A DNA stretch of 64,000 nt from Engelhardtia mirabilis. Lineage in GTDB: Bacteria > Planctomycetota > UBA1135 > GCA-002686595. Of this stretch, positions 43,522-54,018 are shown one piece after another. The notes under the pieces were generated by a model. That model made no database searches and was not told where the DNA came from. It worked only from the letters and a program-made list of their open reading frames with translations. The translations under genes were made by a program, and so were the position numbers. The stretch is from positions 3,782,001 to 3,846,000 of the forward strand of contig CP036296.1 of NCBI GenBank assembly GCA_007751255.1, read 5' to 3'. Numbering within the stretch: position 1 is the first letter of the stretch; every line of letters begins with the position of its first letter.

Positions 43522-44456
43522 TGCGCGCCTCGATCCTGATCGCCGCCCTGGCCGGGCTGCTCGTGGCCGGCATCGACTTCGTCCTGCGCGCCGCCGACCT
43601 GCCCGACGTCGCCGTGCGTGACCGACCCCCGATCCTCGTCGCCGGCGATCTGCGTGGCGGGACGGCCCTGGTCCAGACCCTGCCGGTGAACGGCCAACGC
43701 CTGCGACGGGTGGAGATCGCCGTGCGCCCGGGCGCGCCCCTGGGAACCGAACTCGGGACCCTGTACGTCGAGGGAACCGCGGGCGCGCCCGCCCGGGCCC
43801 GCGGGCGCTTGGTCCAGGGTTCCTACCGCGGGTCGGCGCACCTGCGCTTCGACTTCGACTCACCGCAACTCGACGGCAGCGGCTCGCTCCGACTCGGCTT
43901 GTCCTGCCCGGACGAGGCCGCGCTCGTGCCCTGGTTGCGCGCGCGCGGTGTGACCGGAACGCGCTGGGACTTCGGCCGCAAGCCCCTCGGACCCGGCGAG
44001 CTGTGGCGCGCCGTGCGGCCCGACCTGGACCGCCTTTCGGGCTTCGCGATTCCGATGGCGAACCTACCCGCCGACGCCGGTCCCGTGGTGCTCGAGGTCT
44101 ACGCGATCCCGCTCGAACCCGAAGGGCGTGCATGGACCCGTCAACCGATTCTGTCCAGCCTAGGGCTCGAGGGCTCCGACCCGGGCAAGCACCTGCGTCG
44201 AGTCGTGCTCGAGCTGCCCCCGCCGACCATCGCCGGGCACCTCTTGCTGCGCTTCGAGCCGATCGAGCTCTCGCGCAATCACCTGTTCGCGCTCCGACTC
44301 AGCTTGCCACCGGGCGCCACCACGGTGGGCGACGTCGACGGTTTCGGCTTCGTGACCCTGCACGGAGATCCGAGCGAGTTGGCGGGTTGGTCGACGACCC
44401 GCGGTGGCCGTTCACTGGGGCCGGCGGAGCTGCACACCTGGGTGTGGACCGATTGA
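43521..44456 (+). CDS. Exported beta-rich partner of the membrane glycosyltransferase
   Basis: A 311-residue protein. The ATG overlaps the upstream stop by one base. A hydrophobic N-terminus (ILIAALAGLLVAGIDFVL) serves as a signal or membrane anchor, and the rest is beta-rich with repeated patterns like LRRVEIAVRPGAPLGTELG and AHLRFDFDSPQL, similar to carbohydrate-binding-like or jelly-roll domains found beside such membrane enzymes. I recognise no family. It is likely to bind the glycan made by its partner. Confidence 0.5.
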   Translation: MRASILIAALAGLLVAGIDFVLRAADLPDVAVRDRPPILVAGDLRGGTALVQTLPVNGQRLRRVEIAVRPGAPLGTELGTLYVEGTAGAPARARGRLVQGSYRGSAHLRFDFDSPQLDGSGSLRLGLSCPDEAALVPWLRARGVTGTRWDFGRKPLGPGELWRAVRPDLDRLSGFAIPMANLPADAGPVVLEVYAIPLEPEGRAWTRQPILSSLGLEGSDPGKHLRRVVLELPPPTIAGHLLLRFEPIELSRNHLFALRLSLPPGATTVGDVDGFGFVTLHGDPSELAGWSTTRGGRSLGPAELHTWVWTD

Positions 44457-44490
44457 GACAGCGACGGGCTGCGCGCCGGCATCACGGCGC

Positions 44491-44588
44491 GACGTTCACC
44501 GCGCGACGTTCACCGTGCGACGTTCACCGTGCGACGTTCACCGTGCGACGTTCACCGCGCGACGTTCACCGCGCGACGTTCACCGCGC
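44491..44588 (+). repeat. 14-bp tandem repeat, seven copies
   Basis: The unit GACGTTCACCG(C/T)GC is repeated at exact 14-base steps from 44491 (44491, 44505, 44519, 44533, 44547, 44561, 44575). Only the C/T position changes. The copies fill most of the gap between the gene ending at 44456 and the minus-strand thioesterase-fold gene, and the last copy contains that gene's stop codon (44580). The unit is not a multiple of three. Confidence 0.9.
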
Positions 44589-45071
44589 AGCCAGGTGCAC
44601 CACGGTCTCGATCTCCACGCAGACCTTGCCGTCCGGAGCAACTCCGGCCACGTGCAGTGCCTGCTCGAACTTCCCGCGAGCGTCCAGCGCCGACCGCGCG
44701 CGATCCACGACGTCGTCGTCGATGTGGAAGTCGTACTCGATCGACGTCGTCACTGGTGCACGGAAGCGCACCGACGCCGAGCGGGTCCAGACCCGGACCG
44801 CACGCCCTTCGCGGGCGAAGATCTGCCAGAAGAGCACCGCGTAGATCGGGTCCGCGGCGCTGTAGAGGGTCCCGCCGAAGACCGTACCGTTGAGGTTGCG
44901 GTTGAGCAGGCCGTGGCGCACTCGCACGCGGCAGCCGCGCAGGTCGGTCGCCACCGCCACCATGCGCACGCCGCCCAGGAGGTAGGGCGGGTACAGGCTC
45001 ATCAGCCAGCGGAAGCCGCGCGGTGACCATACCCGCGGCCGGTGCCTGCTCTCGCCGGAAGGTCGCCCCAT
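44580..45071 (-). CDS. Thioesterase-fold protein (DUF4442-like)
   Basis: A 163-residue protein with one hot-dog-fold domain. LLNRNLNGTVFGGTLYSAADPIY (about residues 55-77) holds the N-x-x-G-T-x-F-G/x-x motif typical of PaaI and DUF4442 thioesterases, and the rest is beta-rich with FRAPVTTSIEYDF. It would hydrolyse an acyl-CoA or act as an accessory enzyme of aromatic or fatty-acid turnover. The ATG at 45071 is clear; the class V aminotransferase is divergent, 44 bases away. The end overlaps the tandem repeat. Confidence 0.75.
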   Translation of the reverse strand: MGRPSGESRHRPRVWSPRGFRWLMSLYPPYLLGGVRMVAVATDLRGCRVRVRHGLLNRNLNGTVFGGTLYSAADPIYAVLFWQIFAREGRAVRVWTRSASVRFRAPVTTSIEYDFHIDDDVVDRARSALDARGKFEQALHVAGVAPDGKVCVEIETVVHLAAR

Positions 45072-45115
45072 CGCAGCCAGCGTAGCGGCCGAGCCCAGGG
45101 CTTACACTGGGCGCC

Positions 45116-46291
45116 ATGGAGCAGCTCCCCGCCCCCCTGCGCGCCCACGCCCGCACCCTGCTCGGACCGGGTCCCTCTGACGTCGATCCGTCGGTCCTGC
45201 GCGCCATCTCCCTGCCCACGGTCGGTCACCTCGACCCGGCCTTCCTGCAGACCATGGACGAGATTCGGTCCATGCTCGAATGCCTGCTCGGAGCCCGGGG
45301 CGGTCGCACCACGGCCCTGTCCGCGACCGGCTCGGCCGGAATGGAGGCCTGCGTCGTCAACCTGGTCGAGCGCGGCGACCGCGTGCTGATCGGCCAGTCC
45401 GGAGTCTTCGGCGGTCGCATGGCCGAGGTCGCCCGGCGGGCGGGCGCCGAGGTGACCCTGGTCGAAGCGGAGTGGGGCCGACCCCTGGAGCTCGAAGCCC
45501 TGCGCCGCGCCGCAGCCGGCCGGCAGTTCCGCTTCATTGGCCTGGTCCACGGCGAGACCTCGACCGGCGTGCTGCAACCCCTCGCGGGCCTGCGTGAGCT
45601 CGCCGACGAGTGCGGGGCGCTGCTGCTCGTGGACGCGGTGACGTCCCTCGCGGGCCACCCGCTCGACGTCCACGCGAGCGGCATCGATGCCCTCTATTCG
45701 GGCACCCAGAAGTGCCTCTCCTGCCCGCCGGGCCTCTCGCCGGTGCACTTCTCCGACCGCGCCATCGCCCGCATCGGCTCGCGCGCCTCGGCGGTGCAGA
45801 GCTGGTACCTCGACATCAACCTGATCGAGGCCTACTGGGGCGGGCCGCGGGCCTACCACCACACCGCGCCGATCAACATGCTCTTCGGGCTGCACGAGGC
45901 CCTGCGCCTGGTGCTGTCCGAGGGGCTCGAGCCGCGTTTCGCGCGCCACGAGCTCAACGCCCACGCCCTGTGGTCGGGGCTCGAGGCGCTGGGACTCGAG
46001 CTGCGCGTGGCCGAGGAGCACCGGCTCAACCCTCTGACGACCGTGAGCATCCCCGACGGCATCGACGACGCGGCGGTTCGTGGACGCCTGTTGTCGGAAT
46101 TCGGGATCGAGATTGGCGGCGGCCTGGGCCCGATGAAGGGCAACACCTGGCGCATCGGCCTGATGGGCTCGGGCAGCTCGCGCCGCAACGTGCACCTGGT
46201 GCTCAGCGCCCTGGCCACGGTCCTGGCCGACATGGGCCACCGCGCCCCCGAAAACCCGATCGCCGCCGCGGCGAGTGTCTACGACGCCTGA
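45116..46291 (+). CDS. Class V aminotransferase (alanine/serine-glyoxylate type)
   Basis: A 391-residue PLP enzyme. The TATGSAGME-like segment (LSATGSAGMEACVVNLV), the cofactor aspartate in LLVDAVTSLAG and the Schiff-base lysine K199 in SGTQKCLSCPPGL match the alanine-glyoxylate/serine-pyruvate aminotransferase group. It would use glyoxylate as amino acceptor in glycine or serine metabolism. The start ATG at 45116 fits the N-terminal HLDPAF motif. It is divergent from the thioesterase-fold gene. Confidence 0.92.
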   Translation: MEQLPAPLRAHARTLLGPGPSDVDPSVLRAISLPTVGHLDPAFLQTMDEIRSMLECLLGARGGRTTALSATGSAGMEACVVNLVERGDRVLIGQSGVFGGRMAEVARRAGAEVTLVEAEWGRPLELEALRRAAAGRQFRFIGLVHGETSTGVLQPLAGLRELADECGALLLVDAVTSLAGHPLDVHASGIDALYSGTQKCLSCPPGLSPVHFSDRAIARIGSRASAVQSWYLDINLIEAYWGGPRAYHHTAPINMLFGLHEALRLVLSEGLEPRFARHELNAHALWSGLEALGLELRVAEEHRLNPLTTVSIPDGIDDAAVRGRLLSEFGIEIGGGLGPMKGNTWRIGLMGSGSSRRNVHLVLSALATVLADMGHRAPENPIAAAASVYDA

Positions 46292-46414
46292 GCGCCGACC
46301 GCGAAGCCGGCTGATCGACGCCAGCGCTGCACCCGGATGGCGCCTGAGCGGGCTTTGGAACCCGGCGGTCGTGGATTCGAGCTGCCGCGGATCCGCGAGG
46401 AACGAGGAATACGT

Positions 46415-47068
46415 CTATGGGCGCTCAAAGACCGTGCGGCCGTCGTTGCCCTTGAGGCGCAGGCCGGGAACGCCCTGGGACGAGACCCCGAGTGAGACGC
46501 GGGTGCGCCCGTCGTCGCCGGTGAGCTCCAGGCCCGGTCGGCCGTCCTCGAGCACGCGCAGGTCGGCGCTGCCGCCGTCGCCCGGGTCCTTGACGCGCAG
46601 GCGCGTCGAGCCGTCGGCCATCAGGCCGGCCTCGAGCACGGCCTGAGCCTTGCCGTTCGCGAAGCGCAACAGCGGCAGGCCGTCCTCGGCTACCCCGATG
46701 AAGGCCCTGGGCGTTCCGAGTCGATCGGTGATCAACATGCGGGCCTCGCCCTTGGTCCCCACGAAGAACTCGGCGCGGGCGGTCTCGGATTCGTCGTAGA
46801 GACCCAGTCCGCATTCCCCGGACCCGAGCACGCCGAGCCAGACGCGCTTGCGACCCTCGGAGTCGCGCAGGATCAGCTCGTCGTTGGGCAGGCCCTCGAC
46901 CACTTCCTCCTGCGCTGCGGGAGTGGAGTCCTGTCGGGTGAAGCTGACCACCAGCAACGCCACCGCAGCCGCGGCCCCGGCGGCCGCCATGGCCCGCCCC
47001 CGACGACGCCCGCGTTCGAGCTCGGCCAGACGACGCTCGAGGCTCTCGATCTTCTGCATCGCGTCCAT
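46415..47068 (-). CDS. Membrane-anchored repetitive protein of unknown function
   Basis: A 217-residue protein with a short coiled-coil N-terminus (MQKIESLERRLAELERGRRR), one membrane helix ([19 protein letters not shown]) and an outer part of short repeats 'RxWLGVLxxGxxGLxLxDE' and 'RVSLGVSSQGVPGLRLKGNDG', a pattern typical of parallel beta or fibre-like proteins. It is the last gene of the OPT operon; its ATG follows the upstream stop by one base. No known family. Confidence 0.55.
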   Translation of the reverse strand: MDAMQKIESLERRLAELERGRRRGRAMAAAGAAAAVALLVVSFTRQDSTPAAQEEVVEGLPNDELILRDSEGRKRVWLGVLGSGECGLGLYDESETARAEFFVGTKGEARMLITDRLGTPRAFIGVAEDGLPLLRFANGKAQAVLEAGLMADGSTRLRVKDPGDGGSADLRVLEDGRPGLELTGDDGRTRVSLGVSSQGVPGLRLKGNDGRTVFERP

Positions 47069-47069
47069 A

Positions 47070-48317
47070 TCAGTTCTCCCTGCCACCCGGCGACCAGACC
47101 ACGTACTCCGCGCCACTGTCGGTGCGCGACACCGACGGCTTGCCGCCCAGGGCCTCGAGCGCGGTCTCGAAGGGTTCGATGCACTCCGCGAGGCTTTGGA
47201 CGGACTCGTCGCGGTAGCCGTCGGCCGCCGCGGACCAGGCCCGCGAGAGGCGGCGTTCGCCGGTCGAGAAGGCGGTCATCACCTGGGCGTAGACCCGTCC
47301 GCCGAGCTCCGCCCGCAGCTGCTCCTTGGCCTCGCCGAAGGCGAAGACCTGCTCGCCCAGGAGCGCGTCGCAGGAGGTCATCAGGTCCTCGCGCGACAGA
47401 CCGGCGATTGCGGCGTTCATGGCTCGAACCCGCTCGACGACGACCTTGAGCGACTCGCGCGGGCTCGCCTCGTCGCCCGCCTCCGCGGCCTGGGCCGCCG
47501 CCAGGGCCGACTCGACACGGGCGCTACGCATCAACATCACGCCGATCACCATCACCAGGAGCCCGCCTCCAAAGAACCAACGGGCACCCCAGGCGTTCAC
47601 GTCCCAGGGTGCAGCGGGAATGTTCACCGACACGTCGGCGAAGCCCAGCTCGGTCAGGCGAGCGGCCAGGTCCGCATCGACGAAGCGCCCGGCCCGTGCG
47701 ACCGAGCGCATGGTCGGGATGCCGACCACCAGGGCGCTCGATCCCATGGCGGCGAGGTCGGCCGCGGTGCCCACGACCCGCGCGCCGTCGGGCGCGCTCT
47801 CGGTGGTCACGCTGAGCTGTTCGACGCCGTCGAGGTCGGTTGTGCCGAAGACAACGCCGCCCTCCGGCAGCACTCCGGAATCGGCCTCGAAGTCGACCGC
47901 GAAGGCCTCGAGCTCGGCGGCCCGCTTCAAGCGCGAGGTCGCCTCTTCCCGACTCACTCCGGCGCCGCTCGCGATGTCGGCGTAGAGCGGCTCTGCCAGC
48001 ACACGACCCTCGCTGTCGGAGGTCGCCACCAGCTCGGACTTGACCGGCATCCGGCGCACGCGAACCGACTCGGCGCCCGCCGCTCGCAGGGCCTCCACCG
48101 CCGCACCGGTCACCGGCGCGCCGGCCTCGGCTACGACCAGCGGCTCGGCGCCCTGCTCGACCTCGCTGGTCACGTCCTGGAACAACAACGTCGCAGGATC
48201 GTCGAGGGCCACGCTGCCCAGGGGCTGCGCGATCCACGGCTTCTCCCCGGCGGCCGCAGCCAGGGAGGCGACAACGGTTCCGACGACCAGCAGCAACTGT
48301 CCGATCGAACCCTTCAC
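47070..48317 (-). CDS. Exported membrane protein of unknown function beside the OPT transporter
   Basis: A 415-residue protein with an N-terminal signal-like segment (LLLVVGTVVASLAAAA), an extracytoplasmic domain of about 220 residues, one more membrane helix (WFFGGGLLVMVIGVMLM, about 260-276) and a helical cytoplasmic end. The GTG start overlaps the OPT transporter's stop by four bases, so it is probably a subunit or a coupling factor of that transporter. I do not recognise the family. Confidence 0.55.
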   Translation of the reverse strand: MKGSIGQLLLVVGTVVASLAAAAGEKPWIAQPLGSVALDDPATLLFQDVTSEVEQGAEPLVVAEAGAPVTGAAVEALRAAGAESVRVRRMPVKSELVATSDSEGRVLAEPLYADIASGAGVSREEATSRLKRAAELEAFAVDFEADSGVLPEGGVVFGTTDLDGVEQLSVTTESAPDGARVVGTAADLAAMGSSALVVGIPTMRSVARAGRFVDADLAARLTELGFADVSVNIPAAPWDVNAWGARWFFGGGLLVMVIGVMLMRSARVESALAAAQAAEAGDEASPRESLKVVVERVRAMNAAIAGLSREDLMTSCDALLGEQVFAFGEAKEQLRAELGGRVYAQVMTAFSTGERRLSRAWSAAADGYRDESVQSLAECIEPFETALEALGGKPSVSRTDSGAEYVVWSPGGREN

Positions 48318-50212
48318 GCGGCACCCCCGAAGATGAAGGCGACTCCGGCCACGACGACGCCGACCATGCCCTCACCGACGAGCAAGCCGGCGGCGAATGG
48401 CAACCCCCAGCGCTCGGTCCAACCACGGCCCTTGACCGCGATGCAGAACATCTGGATCAGGCAGCCCAGGCCGTAAGGCAAGAGGTACATCAGCGGCAGG
48501 TACATCGACAGGCCCACCAGGACTCCCAGGCCACCGAGGCCCGAGAGGGACAGGACTACCCCGATGGCCGCGCCCATGCCGTACAGGTGAATCGGCGCGT
48601 CCCCGCCACGCATGCTCTCGATCACGGCCTGAAGCGCTACCGCCTGGGCCGCCGGCACGTCCGTGCCGTCGCCGAAGGGGACCCCGACGGTGGTCAGGTT
48701 GTTCTGGGCGATCAGGTAGACCACCAGGAGCGCGATCGCGGGTCCGATCCAGACCACCGACATCTCGACGATCTGCTGGCGGATGGGCTTCGCCCCCACC
48801 AGGTGACCGGTCTTCAGGTCCTGCATCATGTCCGCGCAAAGAGTCATCGCGACGCACACGGCGGCGCCGATCATGACCGCGGGGATGACCTGCATGTCGG
48901 TCAGGAACATGCAGATCAGCACCGTCACCAACGCGATGCCCGAGATCGGGCTCCAGTCGGTCATACCGGTGCACTGGGCGATGACGATGCCCGCGAACCA
49001 CATCCAGGCCGTCCCCATGCCGGCGATCAGAGCCGCCTGCCCCATCGAGCCATCGGTGATCGTCGAGCGGGCGGCGAAGAACAGCACGGCGAAGGCGGCG
49101 GGGATCGCGATCGCGAGCACCCACATGGGCATCTCCTCGCGACCGCGACCGGACTTGGAGGAGCTCCCGGAGGAACTGAACGCGCCGCGCATCGCCGGCA
49201 GGGCGAGCAGCAGGCCGACCAGCGCGCCACCCAGGAGCATGCCGATACCCAGGGGCCGGTTCATGGCGCCGCGCACGACCGCGGCCGCGGCCTCGGCGCT
49301 GGTTCCGAAGGCGACCCAGTCGTTGGCGAAGGCGATCGGCGTGATGACCCAGTAGGCCAGGATGCCGCCGGCGAGGACCACCAGGCCGGGTCGACCGGTG
49401 ATGAAGCCCGCGCCCAGGGCGAAGGGCGCGATGGCCCACACGAAGGTCAACTCCGGGCGCCAGAAGTCACCCAGGGCCGCGGCCATGGGAATCGTCAGGT
49501 CGATCGTCTCGTCGCCCAGGATCGGAATGCCGAGCTGGCTCAGGGTCGGCCAGTCCAGGCCGCCGAAGACCTTGTTGAGCTGAGGCACCTGGACCAGGAA
49601 GGTCACGACCATCGCCACCAGGATCCCGACCACGAGCACCAGGGACTTCTGGATCCCCTCGCCCGGCGAGCGCAGCACCGTGGCCACCGCCGTGCCGGTC
49701 GGGAAGCGCAGGCGATCGAGCTCGATCATCTGCTTGCGCGTGGGGATGATGAAGGCCACCCCCAGGATCGCGCCCGCCGCGCACGCCGCCGCCAGCCAGA
49801 CCCAGTCGGTCCAACCCCAGGTGGATTGCAGCCCCAAGAGGAACAACACCGGGACCGTGAAGATCACGCCCGAGTTGGAGGTGTTGACCGAGGAGGCGAT
49901 GGTCTGGCCGATGTTGTTCTCGACGATCGTGCCCTTGCGCAGGATTCCGCGCAGCACGCCCCAGCCCAACACCGCGGCCACCGCGCTGCCCCCGACGGTG
50001 AAGCCGATCTTCAGCCCCGAGTAGGTGATCGACGCGTTGAGCAGCGCGCCCACGACGATGCCGAAGACGATCGAGGAGATCGTCACTTCGCGGTAGGGCC
50101 CCTGCTTGCCCGGAGGCTGGGTCTCGGGCGCTCGATAGGCGCCGCCGGGGGCGATCGCGGAGGGCGAATCGCCGGGAGAAGCGGGGGGCGGGACTTGCTC
50201 GGAGTTGGACAC
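48314..50212 (-). CDS. OPT-family transporter
   Basis: A 632-residue transporter with about 16 membrane helices. YREVTISSIVFGIVVGALLN at the start of the first helix and TSNSGVIFTVPVLFLLGL are typical of the OPT (oligopeptide/metal-siderophore) family; EVTxxSIxxG and the loop with GADMMxDLKTGHLVGA-like sequence (CADMMQDLKTGHLVGAKP) are among its best-kept motifs. It could carry peptides, metals or amino acids. Two membrane-associated unknowns follow in the operon. The GTG at 50212 is preferred to an ATG 37 codons upstream, whose sequence looks random. Confidence 0.88.
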   Translation of the reverse strand: MSNSEQVPPPASPGDSPSAIAPGGAYRAPETQPPGKQGPYREVTISSIVFGIVVGALLNASITYSGLKIGFTVGGSAVAAVLGWGVLRGILRKGTIVENNIGQTIASSVNTSNSGVIFTVPVLFLLGLQSTWGWTDWVWLAAACAAGAILGVAFIIPTRKQMIELDRLRFPTGTAVATVLRSPGEGIQKSLVLVVGILVAMVVTFLVQVPQLNKVFGGLDWPTLSQLGIPILGDETIDLTIPMAAALGDFWRPELTFVWAIAPFALGAGFITGRPGLVVLAGGILAYWVITPIAFANDWVAFGTSAEAAAAVVRGAMNRPLGIGMLLGGALVGLLLALPAMRGAFSSSGSSSKSGRGREEMPMWVLAIAIPAAFAVLFFAARSTITDGSMGQAALIAGMGTAWMWFAGIVIAQCTGMTDWSPISGIALVTVLICMFLTDMQVIPAVMIGAAVCVAMTLCADMMQDLKTGHLVGAKPIRQQIVEMSVVWIGPAIALLVVYLIAQNNLTTVGVPFGDGTDVPAAQAVALQAVIESMRGGDAPIHLYGMGAAIGVVLSLSGLGGLGVLVGLSMYLPLMYLLPYGLGCLIQMFCIAVKGRGWTERWGLPFAAGLLVGEGMVGVVVAGVAFIFGGAA

Positions 50213-50552
50213 ACTCGGCTCCGTGGGTGGACCGTGACCGGCGGAGTCGAGAAATCGACACCACCTCGCCGCCCCGCACGGGGACGGCCGGTCCAGGATC
50301 GCGGTCCGTGGGGGCCGGGTCAACGACCGCGGTGGTTGAGCCGTCGGAGACTTGGCACCGATCTGTCACCGAGATCGAAGCCGAGCGCGTCCGAGCCGTG
50401 ATCCTTGCCCGCTTCCCGCCCGTGGTCGGCAACCGACGAGGCGACCCGCCCGGGGCCAGGAGCGAAGCTCCGCCGGTGGCCCGCCGGACCGGCGAGACGT
50501 CTTCGGAGCGTCGCTCGATCCCACAGGTCGCGCTCGCTGCAGGCCGCCGGGC
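50213..50552. other. Gene-free region upstream of the OPT operon
   Basis: No protein-coding frame is convincing in these 340 bases. They should hold the promoter of the OPT operon (minus strand) and the 3' end signals of the minus-strand dehydrogenase gene. I see no clear promoter boxes, terminator or repeat. Confidence 0.4.
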
Positions 50553-51632
50553 CTAGACCGGTTGGCTGGCGCGCCAGCCCCCCAGATCGCCTCGATGTAG
50601 CGTCAAGCCGGCTCCCGCGACGGACTCGAGGAACTCGGCCTCGGTCACTCGACCCAGGCACGCGCCGGCGCCCGGCTCGAGTTCTTCGCCCGCGATCAGT
50701 CGGCGGGCGAGGACACGCGCAGCCCCAGTCTCCACCACCAGGCCTGGGGTCTCACCCAGCAGGCTGACCCGCGACTCGACCGGCAGGCGCTTGTCGTTCA
50801 ACCCGCGGACCAGCACGGTCACACCGGCCAGGCGCGGCGATCCTCCCAGGGCCGCCAAGCGGCGCAGCTTGGCCAGGGCCAAGGGTCCGCGACTGCCACG
50901 CAGGGCCCACTCGGCCACGCGATTTCGCAGGCTGCCTTGGAAGGACAGCGAGACCCTGACGCTGGTGGCCTTGAGGGGGTAGCCGTTCAAGAGCTCCAGG
51001 TCGGCGCAGTCCAGATTGAAGCTGCGTTGGGCGCCCAGGGGTCGGGGATGCTCGAAGGCCCGGGCGTCGCCGAAGAACTCGCGTTCGGTCCACTCGCCCC
51101 CGAGCAGCATGCGGACCTTCTCGGGCCCGGCACCCAACCACTCGTCGGCCGTCGCCGGCCCGTAGCGCGCGCGGGCGCCAGGTGCGACGCCGACCTGGAC
51201 CTCGTTGACCCGCACCATCGGCGCCGCCGCCGCCCGGGCGAGGGCGTCGAGCCCCCCGCAGAAGAAGCCCGCCCCGGCCAGGGCCACGCGGCCGCGCTCC
51301 CGTGCCAAGTCATTGAGTCCATCCATGCCCAGCACCCAGGACCGCGCCGCGGAGACGTCCAACCAGTGAGCGCCCGCCAGGAGAGCCGCCCGAGGAAGGG
51401 CCAGATCGCGGCCGGCGAAGCGGCTCGCATCGATCACCAGCCCGACGCCCTCGAGAGCCGCGGGCCAGGTGGCGGGCTGTGCGGTGTCGAGCACGCAGGT
51501 CTCGGCGCCAGCAGTGCCAGCCTGCGCTCGGGCGTCGCGACCGCAAAGTCGCAGCGACGCGCCATCGGCAACCAGGGACTCGGCGATCGCGCGCCCGAGG
51601 GCGCCGCGGCCGCCAATGATCAGGACCTTCAT
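50553..51632 (-). CDS. Saccharopine dehydrogenase-like NAD-binding protein
   Basis: A 359-residue protein with an N-terminal Rossmann site VLIIGGRGALGRAIAESL (G-x-G-x-x-G with a substitution) and a hydrophobic, beta-rich C-terminal half as in saccharopine dehydrogenase-like or NAD(P)-dependent reductases. VLDTAQPATWPAALEGV and GAHWLDVSAARSWVLG follow the expected order. The substrate is unclear. It lies downstream of the YjbQ gene and shares its direction with a 31-base gap. Confidence 0.75.
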   Translation of the reverse strand: MKVLIIGGRGALGRAIAESLVADGASLRLCGRDARAQAGTAGAETCVLDTAQPATWPAALEGVGLVIDASRFAGRDLALPRAALLAGAHWLDVSAARSWVLGMDGLNDLARERGRVALAGAGFFCGGLDALARAAAAPMVRVNEVQVGVAPGARARYGPATADEWLGAGPEKVRMLLGGEWTEREFFGDARAFEHPRPLGAQRSFNLDCADLELLNGYPLKATSVRVSLSFQGSLRNRVAEWALRGSRGPLALAKLRRLAALGGSPRLAGVTVLVRGLNDKRLPVESRVSLLGETPGLVVETGAARVLARRLIAGEELEPGAGACLGRVTEAEFLESVAGAGLTLHRGDLGGWRASQPV

Positions 51633-51663
51633 CGGGAGAGAATCGTCGTCGAGAGGGAAGTTG

Positions 51664-52092
51664 TCAGCGGCGCCCCACCACGGTCACGTCGAGCTGGCGC
51701 CGGTGGGCGGCGAGGCGGTGCTCCCACAGGTAGAGGGCCTGCCAGGTCCCGAAGGCGCAGCGCCCGTCGCGCACGGGCACGCCGACCGAGGTCTGGGTCA
51801 GTGCCGCCCGCACGTGCGCCGGCATGTCGTCGGGGCCCTCGGCCACGTGCTGATAGAGGCCGTCGCCGTCGGGCACGAGACGCGCCAGGAACGCGTCCAG
51901 GTCGCGCCGAACGTCGGGGTCCGCGTTCTCGCTGATCACCAGACTCGCGCTGGTGTGGCGCAGGAAGACCTGGGCCAGCCCATTGCGCACTCCGGACTCG
52001 GCGACCACGTGTTGGAGCTGCGCCGTCACGTCGATCGTGCCGCGGCCGGGGGAATCGACGGTGATGCAGTCGGTGTGAAGCTCGAGAACCAT
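51664..52092 (-). CDS. yjbQ: YjbQ family protein (UPF0047)
   Basis: A 142-residue protein whose order of motifs is that of YjbQ: TVDSPGRGTIDVTAQLQHVV, FLRHTSASLVISENADPDVRRDL and GTWQALYLWEHR. The family has a trimeric beta-barrel fold; members can complement thiamine phosphate synthesis and may be secondary thiamine-phosphate synthases. The histidine in HTSASL is the conserved metal/active-site residue. The ATG at 52092 is clear. Confidence 0.9.
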   Translation of the reverse strand: MVLELHTDCITVDSPGRGTIDVTAQLQHVVAESGVRNGLAQVFLRHTSASLVISENADPDVRRDLDAFLARLVPDGDGLYQHVAEGPDDMPAHVRAALTQTSVGVPVRDGRCAFGTWQALYLWEHRLAAHRRQLDVTVVGRR

Positions 52093-52233
52093 GGCGCGGT
52101 CGGCGGATCGGGCCGACAGCATACGCCGAATGACTCGCGCCCCGACGCCGTCCCACGACTGTGTCGCGGGGCGGCGCCGGGGCGCGGGCGTCGGAGGTGT
52201 CCGTCGATCGACGAGCGACCGACGGATTCCGCC

Positions 52234-53862
<1,629 letters not shown>

Positions 53863-54018
53863 GGGTATCGATCGAGGGTTCGGGGGGTGGGAAGAGAGAG
53901 TAGTGACGGCGGGGAGCCCCCTCAGGATCCCCCGGACTGGGGGAACCGTCAATCCGGACGCTGAGGCTGCGATTCGGAGCCTTGCCCCACGGGGTCCCCA
54001 AGGCGTTCACTGGCGCCG

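Noticed and set aside
44491-44588. CRISPR array
   Set aside because: The copies are directly adjacent with no spacers and only 14 bases long.
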